Assembly (NCBI RefSeq): GCF_009727155.1
Contig: NZ_WNWM01000002.1
Location: 434,001-498,000, forward strand
DNA: 64,000 nt
DNA from: Pseudoduganella dura
Lineage (GTDB): Bacteria; Pseudomonadota; Gammaproteobacteria; Burkholderiales; Burkholderiaceae_D
Reading direction: 5' to 3'
A program made the position numbers and the translations under genes. A model generated the notes under the pieces. That model saw nothing but the letters and a program-made list of their open reading frames with translations. It was not told where the DNA came from and ran no database searches. Shown in pieces: positions 1-8,641 of this stretch. The stretch's first letter is position 1. Every line of letters starts with the position of its first letter.

Positions 1-2
1 TC

Positions 3-212
3 GGCCGCAAGTTCCAGGCCAGCGCCATCCGCAGCGGCGAGCCGTCCGCAGCGATGACGGAGCGGGAGAAATTCGACCTCTTCATGTACACGCTGCTCGC
101 GCTCTCGTTCACGGCATGGGCGCTGTGGCACGTGGGGCCGGACGTGCGCACGTGGTGGCGGCATCGGCAGCAAACGCGTCGCCCCGCCGTTGCGGGGCAA
201 CCCGGCCTGTAG
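3..212 (+). CDS. C-terminal fragment of an unrecognised membrane protein (partial, left edge)
   Basis: An open frame enters from the left edge and stops at TAG 210-212, giving 69 codons of C-terminus. It contains one hydrophobic segment (FDLFMYTLLALSFTAWALW) followed by an Arg/Gln-rich tail, so it looks like the last membrane helix and cytoplasmic tail of a larger protein. The family cannot be named from this piece. The downstream gene is preceded by its own operators, so this fragment is probably not co-transcribed with gntK. Frame and stop are seen directly; the membrane role is inferred from hydrophobicity only. Confidence 0.5.
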   Translation, partial: GRKFQASAIRSGEPSAAMTEREKFDLFMYTLLALSFTAWALWHVGPDVRTWWRHRQQTRRPAVAGQPGL

Positions 213-340
213 GCGCCGCGCCCGTCGCATTCGGCCATGCCGCCCGCCGGCGCAGGTTGGCCGGCATGCCCGGCCGTGACGGCGAGCGCATCATCGTGTT
301 GCAAAAACCACATTCGCCACAATCGTTTTCGCTCCGCACA

Positions 341-360
341 AACTGATAGCGCTATCAGTT
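341..360. promoter_or_regulatory. LacI-family-type operator, perfect 20-bp palindrome
   Basis: AACTGATAGCGCTATCAGTT is a perfect palindrome centred on a GC step. An even palindrome with a central CG or GC is typical of LacI/GalR-family repressor sites. It lies in the 213-521 non-coding stretch upstream of gntK, whose second, partial copy is at 481-491. A regulator of gluconate or oligosaccharide genes is likely but is not encoded in the window. The rest of 213-521 holds only short hairpins (for example 365-380) and no gene. Confidence 0.7.
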
Positions 361-480
361 TCAGCCCTCTCCTCAGAGGGAGAGACGCACTCCCCGATGT
401 AATGAACGAACAATGACCTGACTGCGTTATGCTGCAATGCAGCACAAACAACGCTTTACGGAACGGGAAATTCGGGAAGA

Positions 481-491
481 TGATAGCGCTA
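481..491. promoter_or_regulatory. Second, imperfect copy of the LacI-type operator
   Basis: TGATAGCGCTA repeats the core of the palindrome at 341-360, but the right half decays (AACTA instead of TCAGT). The two sites start 140 bp apart, and this one sits about 20 bp before the gntK ribosome binding site. The pair would fit looping or a main/auxiliary operator arrangement, which is inference. Confidence 0.55.
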
Positions 492-521
492 ACTAGCCAA
501 TTCGATAACCTGGAGACCCCG

Positions 522-1052
522 ATGACACAAACGATCGCCCCGCCAACGCCTTCCGCCAGCACGGCCCGCTGGGTCGTCATGGGTGTCTGCGGTTGCGGCA
601 AGAGCACTGTCGGCAATGCCCTGGCGCGGCGCTTTGGCGTGGCCTTCATCGAAGGAGACCAGTTCCACCCGGCGGCGAACGTTGAAAAAATGTCGGCCGG
701 CGTGCCGCTGGACGACGACGACCGCGCCGGCTGGCTGCAGGCGCTGGCGGACCAGATCCGGCAGGCGCGCGAAAGGAACGCGGGCCTGGTGGTGTCGTGC
801 TCCGCGCTGAAGCGCCGCTACCGCGACCTGCTACGGCAGGCCGATCCCGGACTGCGGTTCGCGCACCTGCACGGCCCGCGCGAACTGATCGCCGCGCGGC
901 TCGGCGGGCGCGCCGACCATTACATGCCGCCGGCGCTGCTGGACAGCCAGCTGCGCGACCTCGAACCGCTGCAGCGCGATGAAGGCGGCCTTGCCCTCGA
1001 CATCGCCCTGCCGCCCGGGGAGCTTGTGGAACGCATCGCCGGACAGGGCTGA
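522..1052 (+). CDS. gntK: Gluconokinase
   Basis: A 176-residue protein of the usual size for GntK/IdnK gluconate kinases, which phosphorylate D-gluconate with ATP to 6-phosphogluconate for the Entner-Doudoroff and pentose phosphate pathways. The Walker A motif GVCGCGKST is at residues 21-29, followed by the family-typical GDQFHPAANVEKM and a CSALKRRYRDLLR segment. The frame is open further upstream (to 429), but ATG 522 is preferred: it has GGAG at 512-515 and the upstream extension would run through the operator at 481-491. The block downstream (receptor, GntP permease, secreted enzymes) makes sugar-acid catabolism its likely job. Regulation by a LacI-type repressor is inferred from the two operators. 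Confidence 0.93.
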   Translation: MTQTIAPPTPSASTARWVVMGVCGCGKSTVGNALARRFGVAFIEGDQFHPAANVEKMSAGVPLDDDDRAGWLQALADQIRQARERNAGLVVSCSALKRRYRDLLRQADPGLRFAHLHGPRELIAARLGGRADHYMPPALLDSQLRDLEPLQRDEGGLALDIALPPGELVERIAGQG

Positions 1053-1132
1053 ACCGGCCGGCGAGCCGCATCGTCATTGCAAACAAGGCCGCGCCCTCCG
1101 AGCGCGCCGATCGTAAAAGAGTGGAGACAACC

Positions 1133-4100
1133 ATGCGTACACCGACACAACGAACCCTGATCAACCTGGCGGTCGCCAGCGCATGCGCGCTGCTGGCGGT
1201 ACCGGGCCATGCCCAGCAGGCCGCGGGCACGCCGCCCGGCGGCAATCAAAGCAACGGCAGTGTAAACGGCAACACCGCGGGCGCCAGCGGCGCCGACGGC
1301 AGCACCGGCGCCGGGGCCGAAACCGCCCCGGCACCCGCGCAGGAAGCGGTCTCCGTGCCGGCGCCGGCATCCACCGGTACGGAAGCGCCGGGCGCGCCCA
1401 CCCAGGTTGTGCAGGTCTCGGGCACCCGCATCGCCGCGCGCGGCTTCACGCAGCCCACGCCGACCACCAGCCTTTCCACCGCCGACCTGGAACGGGCCGC
1501 CAAGCCGAACCTGTTCAACACGCTGGCCGAACTGCCGGCGCTGCAGGGCAGCACGGGCCGCACCACCAGCACCAACAGCACCAGCAGCGGCATCCAGGGC
1601 CTCTCGTCCCTGAGCCTGCGCGGCCTGGGCACGATCAGGACGCTGACGCTGCTGGACGGCCAGCGCGTGGTCGGCGCCAACGTGACCGGCGTGACGGACG
1701 TGAGCCAGTTCCCGCAACTGCTGGTCAAGCGCGTGGACGTGGTGACCGGCGGCGCCTCGGCCTCGTATGGCTCGGATGCGATCGGCGGCGCCGTCAACTT
1801 CATCACCGACAAGAAATTCAAGGGCTTCAAGTTCAACGCCGAAGGCGGCCAGACGAAATACCACGACGACGAACATGGCACGCTGCAGGCCGCATGGGGC
1901 GGGAGCTTGCTGGACGACCGCCTGCACGTCACGCTCAGCGGCGAATTCATGAAGGAAAACGGCATCGATTCGCCGGGCTTCGGCGAAGTGGGCCCGAACG
2001 GCCGCACATGGTTCAAGAACTCCGCCTACCAGGTGCGCCCGCTGGGCCAGACGACCGACGGGCGCCCGCAGTACACGGTGATCCATCATGCGCAGCAGTA
2101 CCAGTACTCGAAATACGGCCTGATCACCAGCGGCCCGCTGCAGGGTACCGCCTTCGGCGACGGCGGCGTGCCGTACCGGTTCCAGTACGGCTCGGGCGGC
2201 GTGCCCACCGGCACCGGCGCCGTGACCAATTGCGTGAACCCGTTCTGCGTCGGCGGCGACCTGTCGGGCAGCGTGGGCGCCGGCACCAACCTGGCGATGG
2301 ACCTGAAGCGCAAGGTGGCCTACACCCGCGTATCGTGGGACCTGAACCCCGACAACGAGATCTACTTCACCGCCAACTGGGCGCAGGTCAAGTCGCACTT
2401 CTCGCCGAACCCCGGCGCGGCCAAGAACGCCAACCTGACGATCCAGTGCGACAACCCGTTCGTGCCCGCGTCGATCCAGGCCGCATGCGCCGCCAACAAC
2501 ATCACCAGCTTCCAGTACGGCACGGCCAACGCCATCTTCCCCGCCAATATCAACGTGCACCCGACCCGCACCCAGCGGCGCTTCGTGATCGGCGCGGACG
2601 GCAAGGTGCCGCTGTTCGGCAGGGAATGGTCGTACGACGCGTATGCGACGCGCGGCGAGAACACCACCACCATCAACGTCCACGACATCACGCTGAACGC
2701 GCGCTACAACGCCGCCATCGACGCGGTGCGCACGCCGGCCGGCAATATCGTCTGCCGCAACCCGGTGGCCGCGGCCTCCGGCTGCGTGCCGCTCAACATC
2801 ATCGGCAACAACCCGGTCTCCCCTGGCGGGTGGGCCTACATCGCGCCGCCGAACGGCCCGCGCCAGCACACCACGCAAAGCCAGGACGTGGCCAGTTTCA
2901 ACATGAACGGCGAAGCGCTGGAAGGCTGGGCCGGCCCGGTACTGATGGCGTTCGGCGCCGAGTACCGCCGCGAGAAGTACCAGGTGCGCGGCGATGCGTA
3001 CGGCGCCGGCGTGGACGAACTGTCCCCCAACACCGCCCTGCACCCGGCAGATCCGCTGCTGAACACGACTGTCGGCAACAACTGGTACGCGGGGAACTAT
3101 CACAACGGCGACGGCAGCTACAGCGTGCGCGAAGCCTATGTGGAATTGAACATGCCGCTGCTGAAATCCGAACGCTGGGGCGAAATCAACCTGAACCTGG
3201 CCGACCGCCCGATGAAATACAGCACGGCGGGCAGCGTCAACACATGGAAGGCCGGCGCCACCTGGCAAACGCCGGTGGACGGGCTGCGGCTGCGCGCGGT
3301 CACCTCGAAGGACGTGCGGGCTCCCAATCTTTCCGAGCTGTTCGCTGCGCCGGTAGTCATCAACAACGTGGTGCAGTACCAGGGCAACACGATCTCCGTG
3401 CAGCAGCGCACCGTGGGCAACACCAACCTGCGGCCGGAAGTGGCGCGCAACAATTCGTTCGGCGTCGTACTGTCGCAACCGTCGTGGGCGCCGGGCTTCT
3501 CGGCATCGGTCGACTACTTCGACATCAAGGTCACCGATGTCATCTCGTCGCTGAACGCGCAGCAGGAAGTGGACCTGTGCGTGGCCGGCAACCAGGAAAT
3601 CTGCTCGGCACTCGTGCTGAACAACCCGGGCAACAACTTCGTCACGCTGCAGAACTTCAACCTGGCGTCGCTGCACACCAAGGGCGTCGACCTGGAAGCC
3701 GCATACCGCACCAGCCTGGCCAGGCTGAACGTGCCGGGCCGGTTCACGGTCCGCGCGCTGGCCACCCGCACGCTGCACTTCATCACCAACACCGGCGTGG
3801 TCGGCACGATCCCGTCCGAGGGCGCGGGCGTGAACCTGGGCGGCACGCCGAAGTGGAAACTGCTGGCGCAACAGACGTGGGAAAACGACAAGGCGAGCCT
3901 CACGCTCAGCGAGCGCTGGTTCAGCGACGGCGTGTACAGCAACGAGTTCATCGAATGCCAGACGGGTTGCCCGGCATCGACGATCATCCACCCGACGATT
4001 TACGACAACAGGATGAAGGGCGCCACGTACGTCGACTTCGGCGGCAGCTACAACATCTCCAAGCAGCTGCAGGCCTACTTCAAGATCGACAACCTGGCCG

Positions 4101-4210
4101 ACCGCGATCCGGAGCCGGCGCCGCAGGCCAACGCCAGCTTCGCGATCAACCCCACGCTGTACGACGTGGTGGGCCGCACGTACCGCATCGGCCTGCGCGG
4201 CACCTACTGA
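1133..4210 (+). CDS. TonB-dependent outer-membrane receptor (carbohydrate type)
   Basis: A 1025-residue precursor. A signal peptide (about residues 1-28, ending PGHAQ) is followed by a Gly/Ala/Pro-rich linker, then a TonB-box-like VVQVSGTRI and the plug domain (LSLRGLGTIRTLTLLDGQRV, GGASASYGSDAIGGAVNFI). The rest is a beta-barrel ending in an aromatic-rich strand (TYRIGLRGTY). ATG 1133 is chosen because GGAG at 1123-1126 precedes it; an in-frame GTG at 1121 overlaps that ribosome binding site. Such receptors import oligosaccharides or other large ligands across the outer membrane using TonB energy. It lies between gntK and a GntP permease, 14 bp before the latter, so it probably brings in the oligosaccharide that feeds this operon. 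The substrate itself cannot be read from sequence. Confidence 0.92.
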   Translation: MRTPTQRTLINLAVASACALLAVPGHAQQAAGTPPGGNQSNGSVNGNTAGASGADGSTGAGAETAPAPAQEAVSVPAPASTGTEAPGAPTQVVQVSGTRIAARGFTQPTPTTSLSTADLERAAKPNLFNTLAELPALQGSTGRTTSTNSTSSGIQGLSSLSLRGLGTIRTLTLLDGQRVVGANVTGVTDVSQFPQLLVKRVDVVTGGASASYGSDAIGGAVNFITDKKFKGFKFNAEGGQTKYHDDEHGTLQAAWGGSLLDDRLHVTLSGEFMKENGIDSPGFGEVGPNGRTWFKNSAYQVRPLGQTTDGRPQYTVIHHAQQYQYSKYGLITSGPLQGTAFGDGGVPYRFQYGSGGVPTGTGAVTNCVNPFCVGGDLSGSVGAGTNLAMDLKRKVAYTRVSWDLNPDNEIYFTANWAQVKSHFSPNPGAAKNANLTIQCDNPFVPASIQAACAANNITSFQYGTANAIFPANINVHPTRTQRRFVIGADGKVPLFGREWSYDAYATRGENTTTINVHDITLNARYNAAIDAVRTPAGNIVCRNPVAAASGCVPLNIIGNNPVSPGGWAYIAPPNGPRQHTTQSQDVASFNMNGEALEGWAGPVLMAFGAEYRREKYQVRGDAYGAGVDELSPNTALHPADPLLNTTVGNNWYAGNYHNGDGSYSVREAYVELNMPLLKSERWGEINLNLADRPMKYSTAGSVNTWKAGATWQTPVDGLRLRAVTSKDVRAPNLSELFAAPVVINNVVQYQGNTISVQQRTVGNTNLRPEVARNNSFGVVLSQPSWAPGFSASVDYFDIKVTDVISSLNAQQEVDLCVAGNQEICSALVLNNPGNNFVTLQNFNLASLHTKGVDLEAAYRTSLARLNVPGRFTVRALATRTLHFITNTGVVGTIPSEGAGVNLGGTPKWKLLAQQTWENDKASLTLSERWFSDGVYSNEFIECQTGCPASTIIHPTIYDNRMKGATYVDFGGSYNISKQLQAYFKIDNLADRDPEPAPQANASFAINPTLYDVVGRTYRIGLRGTY

Positions 4211-4224
4211 CAGGCCCGGTCAAC

Positions 4225-5535
4225 GTGCTGAACCTGCTTTCCGTGCTGCTGGCGGTCGGCCTGCTGACGCTCCTCATCGCGTGGGGCAAGGTGCAGCCGC
4301 TGCTGGCCTTCGTGGTGGCCGCGCTGGTGGCCGCCCTGCTGCTGGGCGTGCCGCCGGCGCGCATCCCGGCGCTGATCGAGAAAGGCATCGGCGACCTGCT
4401 CGGCTCCCTGGTGGTGACCATCTGCCTGGGCGCCGTGTTCGGCAAGCTGATCGCCGACAGCGGCGCCGCCCGGCGCATCGCCACCTGCCTGATCGATTCG
4501 CTGGGCCCGCGCCGGCTGCCGGTCGCGCTCACGATCACCGGCTTCGTCGTCGGCATCCCGCTGTACTACAACGTGGGCTTCGTGCTGCTGGTGCCGCTGA
4601 TCTTCTCGCTGGTGGTCCAGTCGGGCCGGCCGGCGGTGGCGCTGGCGATTCCGGTACTGGCCGGCCTGTCGATCGCGCACGGTTTCCTGCCACCGCACCC
4701 GGCACCGGTGGCGCTGGTGGCGGCGCTGCACGCGGACATGGGCACCACGCTGCTGTACGGACTGATCGTGGCAGTGCCGACGCTGATCCTGGCCGGTCCC
4801 CTGTTCGCGACGACCCTGAAGCGCATCCGTGGCGAGCCGGCGGCGATCTTCCGGGGCGCCGACGTGCCGGCCAGCGACCTGCCCGGCGTCTTCAACAGCT
4901 TCGCCACGGCGCTGCTGCCGGTCGTGTTGCTGGGCGCGACGACGCTGCTGACGATGGCGCGGCCGGCGCTGGCGCAGCCGCTGGCGGTGCTGTCCAACCC
5001 GCTGATCGTGATGCTGCTGTCGTACGCGGTGGCCATCGTCACGCTCGGGCTGGCGCGTGGCTGGAAGCTCGCGCGGGTGATGCAGGGCCCGCAGGAAGCG
5101 ATGCGGGAAATCGCACCGATCCTCCTGATCATCGCCGGCGCCGGGGCGCTCAAGCAGGTGCTGGTGGAAACCGGCGTCGGCGCCCAGCTCGGCACCCTGC
5201 TGGCGGGAACCCCGGTGCCGCCGCTGGTGCTGGGCTGGCTGGTCGCCACGCTGATCCGCATCTGCCTGGGCTCGGCCACGGTGGCCGGCGTGACGGCCGC
5301 CGGCATCGTCGAACCGCTGGTGCACAGCACCGGCGCGAACCCGAACCTGATGGTGCTCGCAGTGGGCGCCGGCAGCCTGATGTGCAGCCACGTGAACGAC
5401 TCGGGCTTCTGGATGTTCAAGGAATACTTCGGCCTGTCGCTGCGCGACACGTTCTGCTCGTGGACCCTGATGGAAACGCTGGTCGGCGTGTTCGGGCTGC
5501 TGTTCGTGCTGCTGCTGTCGGCGGCGCTGGGGTGA
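4225..5535 (+). CDS. gntP: GntP-family gluconate:H+ symporter
   Basis: A 436-residue, very hydrophobic inner-membrane protein, close to the usual 440-450 of GntP permeases. Family-like stretches include GKLIADSGAARRIA near the start of the second third, GIPLYYNVGFVLLVPL, a conserved HGFLPPHPAP loop, LGSATVAGVTAAGI, and CSHVNDSGFWMFKEYF near the C-terminus. It probably takes up gluconate or a related aldonate for the neighbouring gluconokinase. No good ATG exists. GTG 4225 follows the receptor stop by 14 bp, with only a weak AGG at 4212, so translational coupling is likely. A strong inverted repeat follows at 5543-5595. Family is confident; exact aldonate specificity is inference. Confidence 0.88.
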   Translation: MLNLLSVLLAVGLLTLLIAWGKVQPLLAFVVAALVAALLLGVPPARIPALIEKGIGDLLGSLVVTICLGAVFGKLIADSGAARRIATCLIDSLGPRRLPVALTITGFVVGIPLYYNVGFVLLVPLIFSLVVQSGRPAVALAIPVLAGLSIAHGFLPPHPAPVALVAALHADMGTTLLYGLIVAVPTLILAGPLFATTLKRIRGEPAAIFRGADVPASDLPGVFNSFATALLPVVLLGATTLLTMARPALAQPLAVLSNPLIVMLLSYAVAIVTLGLARGWKLARVMQGPQEAMREIAPILLIIAGAGALKQVLVETGVGAQLGTLLAGTPVPPLVLGWLVATLIRICLGSATVAGVTAAGIVEPLVHSTGANPNLMVLAVGAGSLMCSHVNDSGFWMFKEYFGLSLRDTFCSWTLMETLVGVFGLLFVLLLSAALG

Positions 5536-5542
5536 CAAGGAT

Positions 5543-5595
5543 TACTGCCGAGGCCGTGTCATGGTCCCTGACCCCATGACACGGCCTCGGCAGTA
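5543..5595. repeat. Perfect 22-bp inverted repeat (hairpin) between gntP and the beta-helix gene
   Basis: The arms 5543-5564 and 5574-5595 are exact reverse complements separated by a 9-base loop (TCCCTGACC). It starts 8 bp after the gntP stop and ends 35 bp before the next start codon. There is no T-run on either side, so it is more likely an attenuator, RNA-stability hairpin or REP-like repeat than a classical terminator. A related shorter hairpin with a CCTGA loop is at 28443-28469. Confidence 0.8.
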
Positions 5596-5630
5596 GCATG
5601 AAATTCACAGATAACAATACGAGACAAGCG

Positions 5631-8600
5631 ATGAAAACCCACCTGTTACTGGCCGCCACGCTGGCGGCTTCGGCGGCGCAGGCCGCTTCGGTTTCCGCCT
5701 ACCAGGCGATGCCCGACGATCCCCGCGCCATCGTCGCGCATGCAAAAGGCGACGGCGCGACGGACGACACGGCCGCGCTCCAGGCGGCGATCGACAAGGC
5801 CGCGAACGACGAGCAAGGCGGCATCGTCTTCCTGCCCTCCGGCCGCTACCGGCTGACGCGCACGCTGACGATCCCGCTGGCGGTGCGCGTGTACGGCGTG
5901 GGCGCCACCCGCCCGGTGTTCGTGCTGGCGCCGAAGACGCCCGGTTTCCAGAAAGGCGTGGCGAACATGGTGATCTTCACCGGCGGCGACCAGTACCGGG
6001 TCGGCAAGGTGCCGATGCCGGTGCCCAGCGCGGTGCCGTTCAGCCCGCAGGACAAGCCGGTGCGGGATGCCAACTCGTCGACGTTCTACTCGGCGCTGTC
6101 GAACGTGGATTTCGAGATCGGCGCCGGCAACCCGGCCGCCGCCGCGGTGCGCATGCACACGGCGCAGCACTCGAACCTGTCGCACATCGATTTCCACACC
6201 GGCTCGGGCCTGGCCGGCATTTACCACGTGGGCAATGTCGGCTACAACCTGCGCTTCTACGGCGGCCGCTACGGCATCCTGGCCGAGAAGACGTCGCCGG
6301 CGTGGCAGTTCACGCTGATGGATTCCACCTTCGAAGGCCAGCGCGATGCGGCGATCCGCGAGCACGAGGCCGGCCTGACGATGGTCAATGTCGAGATCCG
6401 CGACACGCCGGTGGGCGTGGAGATCGACCGCGGCTACGGCGACTGGTTGTGGGGCAAGGACGTGCGCTTCGAGAACGTGTCAAAGGCGGCCCTCGTCGTC
6501 AGCAACGAGAACAATGTCTACACGCAGGTGGGCTTCGAACAGGCCATCGCCCGCAATGTGCCCGTGTTCGCGCGCTTCCGCGACAGCGGCAAGGTCCTCC
6601 GGGGCAATGGCCGCGATTACCGTGTCGACGAATTCAACCACGGCCTCACGCTGAAGCAGCTTGGCGAACCGGGCCGGTTCGCGACCAACTACAAGACCGC
6701 CACGCTGCCCGCCGGCACGCCGGCGCCGCAGCGCGCGCTCCGTCCCCTGCCGCCGTCGCAGGAGTGGGCCAACGTGCGCACCTTCGGCGCGGTGGGCGAC
6801 GGCACCACGGACGACACCGCGGCGCTCCAGAAAGCCATCGACAGCCGCCGCGTGGTCTACCTGCCGCTGGGCTTCTATGTCGTCAACGACACGATCCGGC
6901 TGAAGGCCGACACCGTGCTGGTCGGCCTGCACCCCGGCCTGACGCAGCTGCTGATCCCGAACGGTTCGCCGAAGTACCAGGGCGTGGACGGCCCGAAGGC
7001 GCTGCTGGAAAGCGCGCGCGGCGGCGATGCCATCGTCTCGGGCATCGGCCTGGCCACCGGGGAAGTCAACGGGCGCGCCGTGGCGCTGCTGTGGCGTGCC
7101 GGCGAGCGGTCGCTGGTGGACGACGTGCGCATCCAGGGCGGCCACGGCACCCGCCTCTACGACGGCAGCCGCCCGGATCCCTACAGGAAGGACGGCAAGT
7201 TCGACACCACCGCCCACTGGGACCGCCAGTACCCGAGCGTGTGGGTGACCGACGGCGGCGGCGGCACGTTTTCCGGCATCTGGTCGCCGAGCGGCTATGC
7301 GCAGGCCGGCTTCTACGTGTCGAACACGAAGACGCCGGGCCACGTGTACGAGCTGTCGGCCGAGCACCACGTGCGCGCCGAGATCGTGCTGGATGGCGTG
7401 GAAAACTGGGAATTCCTCGCGCCGCAGACGGAAGAGGAAGTGCGCGACGGCATGGATGCGGTATCGATCGAGATCCGCAATTCGAAGAACCTGCTGTTCG
7501 CGAACTACCACGGCTATCGCGTGACGCGTTCGCTCAAGCCCATGCCGGCGGCGGTGACGATCACGAACTCGTCGGACATCCGCTTCCGCAACGTGCACGT
7601 CAATGGCGAGAGCGGCTTTTCCACGTGCGACGAGAACGGCTGCGCCACCTACCTGCGCGCCTCCAAGTATCCGTACGAAAACGCGATCCGCGACGTGACG
7701 AACAAGATCGACGTGCGCGAGCGCGAGTTCGCGGTGCTCGACTACTCGGGACTGCAAAAGAGCGCGCCTTCGCCGCTGGGCAAGGTCGACAAGCTGGAAA
7801 CGGGCTTCTGGTCGATCGCCGGCGCGGCCGTCGATGCCGCGGGCAAGCTGTACTTCGTTGACCGCCACTGGCGCCGCATCTATGGCTACAGCGCCGACCG
7901 CGGCCTGGAAGTGATCCGCGATGCGCCGCTCGACCCGGTCAACCTGGCCATCGACGGCAGCGGCAACGTGATGGTGCTGTCGTCGTACGGCCCGCAAGCT
8001 TCGGTGTATGCGTTCAGGCCGGGCACGCCCGGTACCGAGGTCACGATGATCAAGCCCACTGCGGCGGGACCGCGGCGGGATGCGCGCGTGGCGGTGCCCG
8101 TCAATTTCTGGCAGAACGGCGAGTTCAGGGACCAGCTGGACCCGCACACCTACGAGTTCACCACGCTGGCCGAAATGTTCGCCCGCGATGTGGCGCTGCC
8201 GAAGCCGCAGGAGTACGTGTCGCCGGACGGCTCGCTGGTACTGCCGGCCTGGCGCGTGCTGCGCCAGGGGCCCACGGATCACCTGGGCTTTCGCTGGTCG
8301 GACACGCTGGACACGCACGGCTTCACCAGCGCCCGCATCGGCGAACGGGTGGTGTTCACCAACGGTTCCGAGAACCGCACGTTCAGCGGCGTGCTCGGCG
8401 CGGGCGGCGCCATCACCGGCCTGAAGCAGGTGGCCGACCGCGGAGGGGAAAGCGCGACCGTGGACGGCGCGGGCAATATCTACGTGGCCAACGGCCAGGT
8501 CTTCATCTACGCGCCCGACGGCACGCAGACGGGGCGCATCGACGTGCCGGAACGCCCGCTGCAGCTGATCTTCGGCGGGCCGGACCGGCGCACCCTGTTC

Positions 8601-8639
8601 ATCCTGACCCACCACAGCCTGTATTCGACAAGGATCTGA
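5631..8639 (+). CDS. Secreted double beta-helix protein (pectate-lyase-3 / GH55-like) with C-terminal propeller-like region
   Basis: A 1002-residue protein with a clean signal peptide (MKTHLLLAATLAASAAQAAS). Two pectate-lyase-superfamily modules start with the same signature: GDGATDDTAALQAAIDKA near residue 40 and GDGTTDDTAALQKAID near residue 390. This is the tandem layout of GH55 exo-beta-1,3-glucanases and related lyases. From about residue 720 the sequence changes to short repeats (AAVDAAGKLYFVD, LAIDGSGNVMVLSS, ATVDGAGNIYVANG) resembling NHL or SMP-30 beta-propeller blades. ATG 5631 follows GAGA; an upstream in-frame ATG at 5598 would break the signal peptide. It is the first of three secreted-protein genes in a row, and its role is probably cleavage of a plant or fungal polysaccharide. 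Whether it is a hydrolase or a lyase is not decided here. Confidence 0.82.
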   Translation: MKTHLLLAATLAASAAQAASVSAYQAMPDDPRAIVAHAKGDGATDDTAALQAAIDKAANDEQGGIVFLPSGRYRLTRTLTIPLAVRVYGVGATRPVFVLAPKTPGFQKGVANMVIFTGGDQYRVGKVPMPVPSAVPFSPQDKPVRDANSSTFYSALSNVDFEIGAGNPAAAAVRMHTAQHSNLSHIDFHTGSGLAGIYHVGNVGYNLRFYGGRYGILAEKTSPAWQFTLMDSTFEGQRDAAIREHEAGLTMVNVEIRDTPVGVEIDRGYGDWLWGKDVRFENVSKAALVVSNENNVYTQVGFEQAIARNVPVFARFRDSGKVLRGNGRDYRVDEFNHGLTLKQLGEPGRFATNYKTATLPAGTPAPQRALRPLPPSQEWANVRTFGAVGDGTTDDTAALQKAIDSRRVVYLPLGFYVVNDTIRLKADTVLVGLHPGLTQLLIPNGSPKYQGVDGPKALLESARGGDAIVSGIGLATGEVNGRAVALLWRAGERSLVDDVRIQGGHGTRLYDGSRPDPYRKDGKFDTTAHWDRQYPSVWVTDGGGGTFSGIWSPSGYAQAGFYVSNTKTPGHVYELSAEHHVRAEIVLDGVENWEFLAPQTEEEVRDGMDAVSIEIRNSKNLLFANYHGYRVTRSLKPMPAAVTITNSSDIRFRNVHVNGESGFSTCDENGCATYLRASKYPYENAIRDVTNKIDVREREFAVLDYSGLQKSAPSPLGKVDKLETGFWSIAGAAVDAAGKLYFVDRHWRRIYGYSADRGLEVIRDAPLDPVNLAIDGSGNVMVLSSYGPQASVYAFRPGTPGTEVTMIKPTAAGPRRDARVAVPVNFWQNGEFRDQLDPHTYEFTTLAEMFARDVALPKPQEYVSPDGSLVLPAWRVLRQGPTDHLGFRWSDTLDTHGFTSARIGERVVFTNGSENRTFSGVLGAGGAITGLKQVADRGGESATVDGAGNIYVANGQVFIYAPDGTQTGRIDVPERPLQLIFGGPDRRTLFILTHHSLYSTRI

Positions 8640-8641
8640 CC

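Noticed and set aside
920-3991. Very long open frame on the minus strand opposite the TonB-dependent receptor
   Set aside because: Its product is Arg/His/Val-rich with no family resemblance, a typical shadow of a high-GC gene. The plus-strand receptor explains the region.
1183-4224. Long plus-strand frame running in phase into gntP
   Set aside because: The part before 4225 overlaps the receptor in another frame and is low-complexity Arg/Gln/His. Only the gntP part is real.
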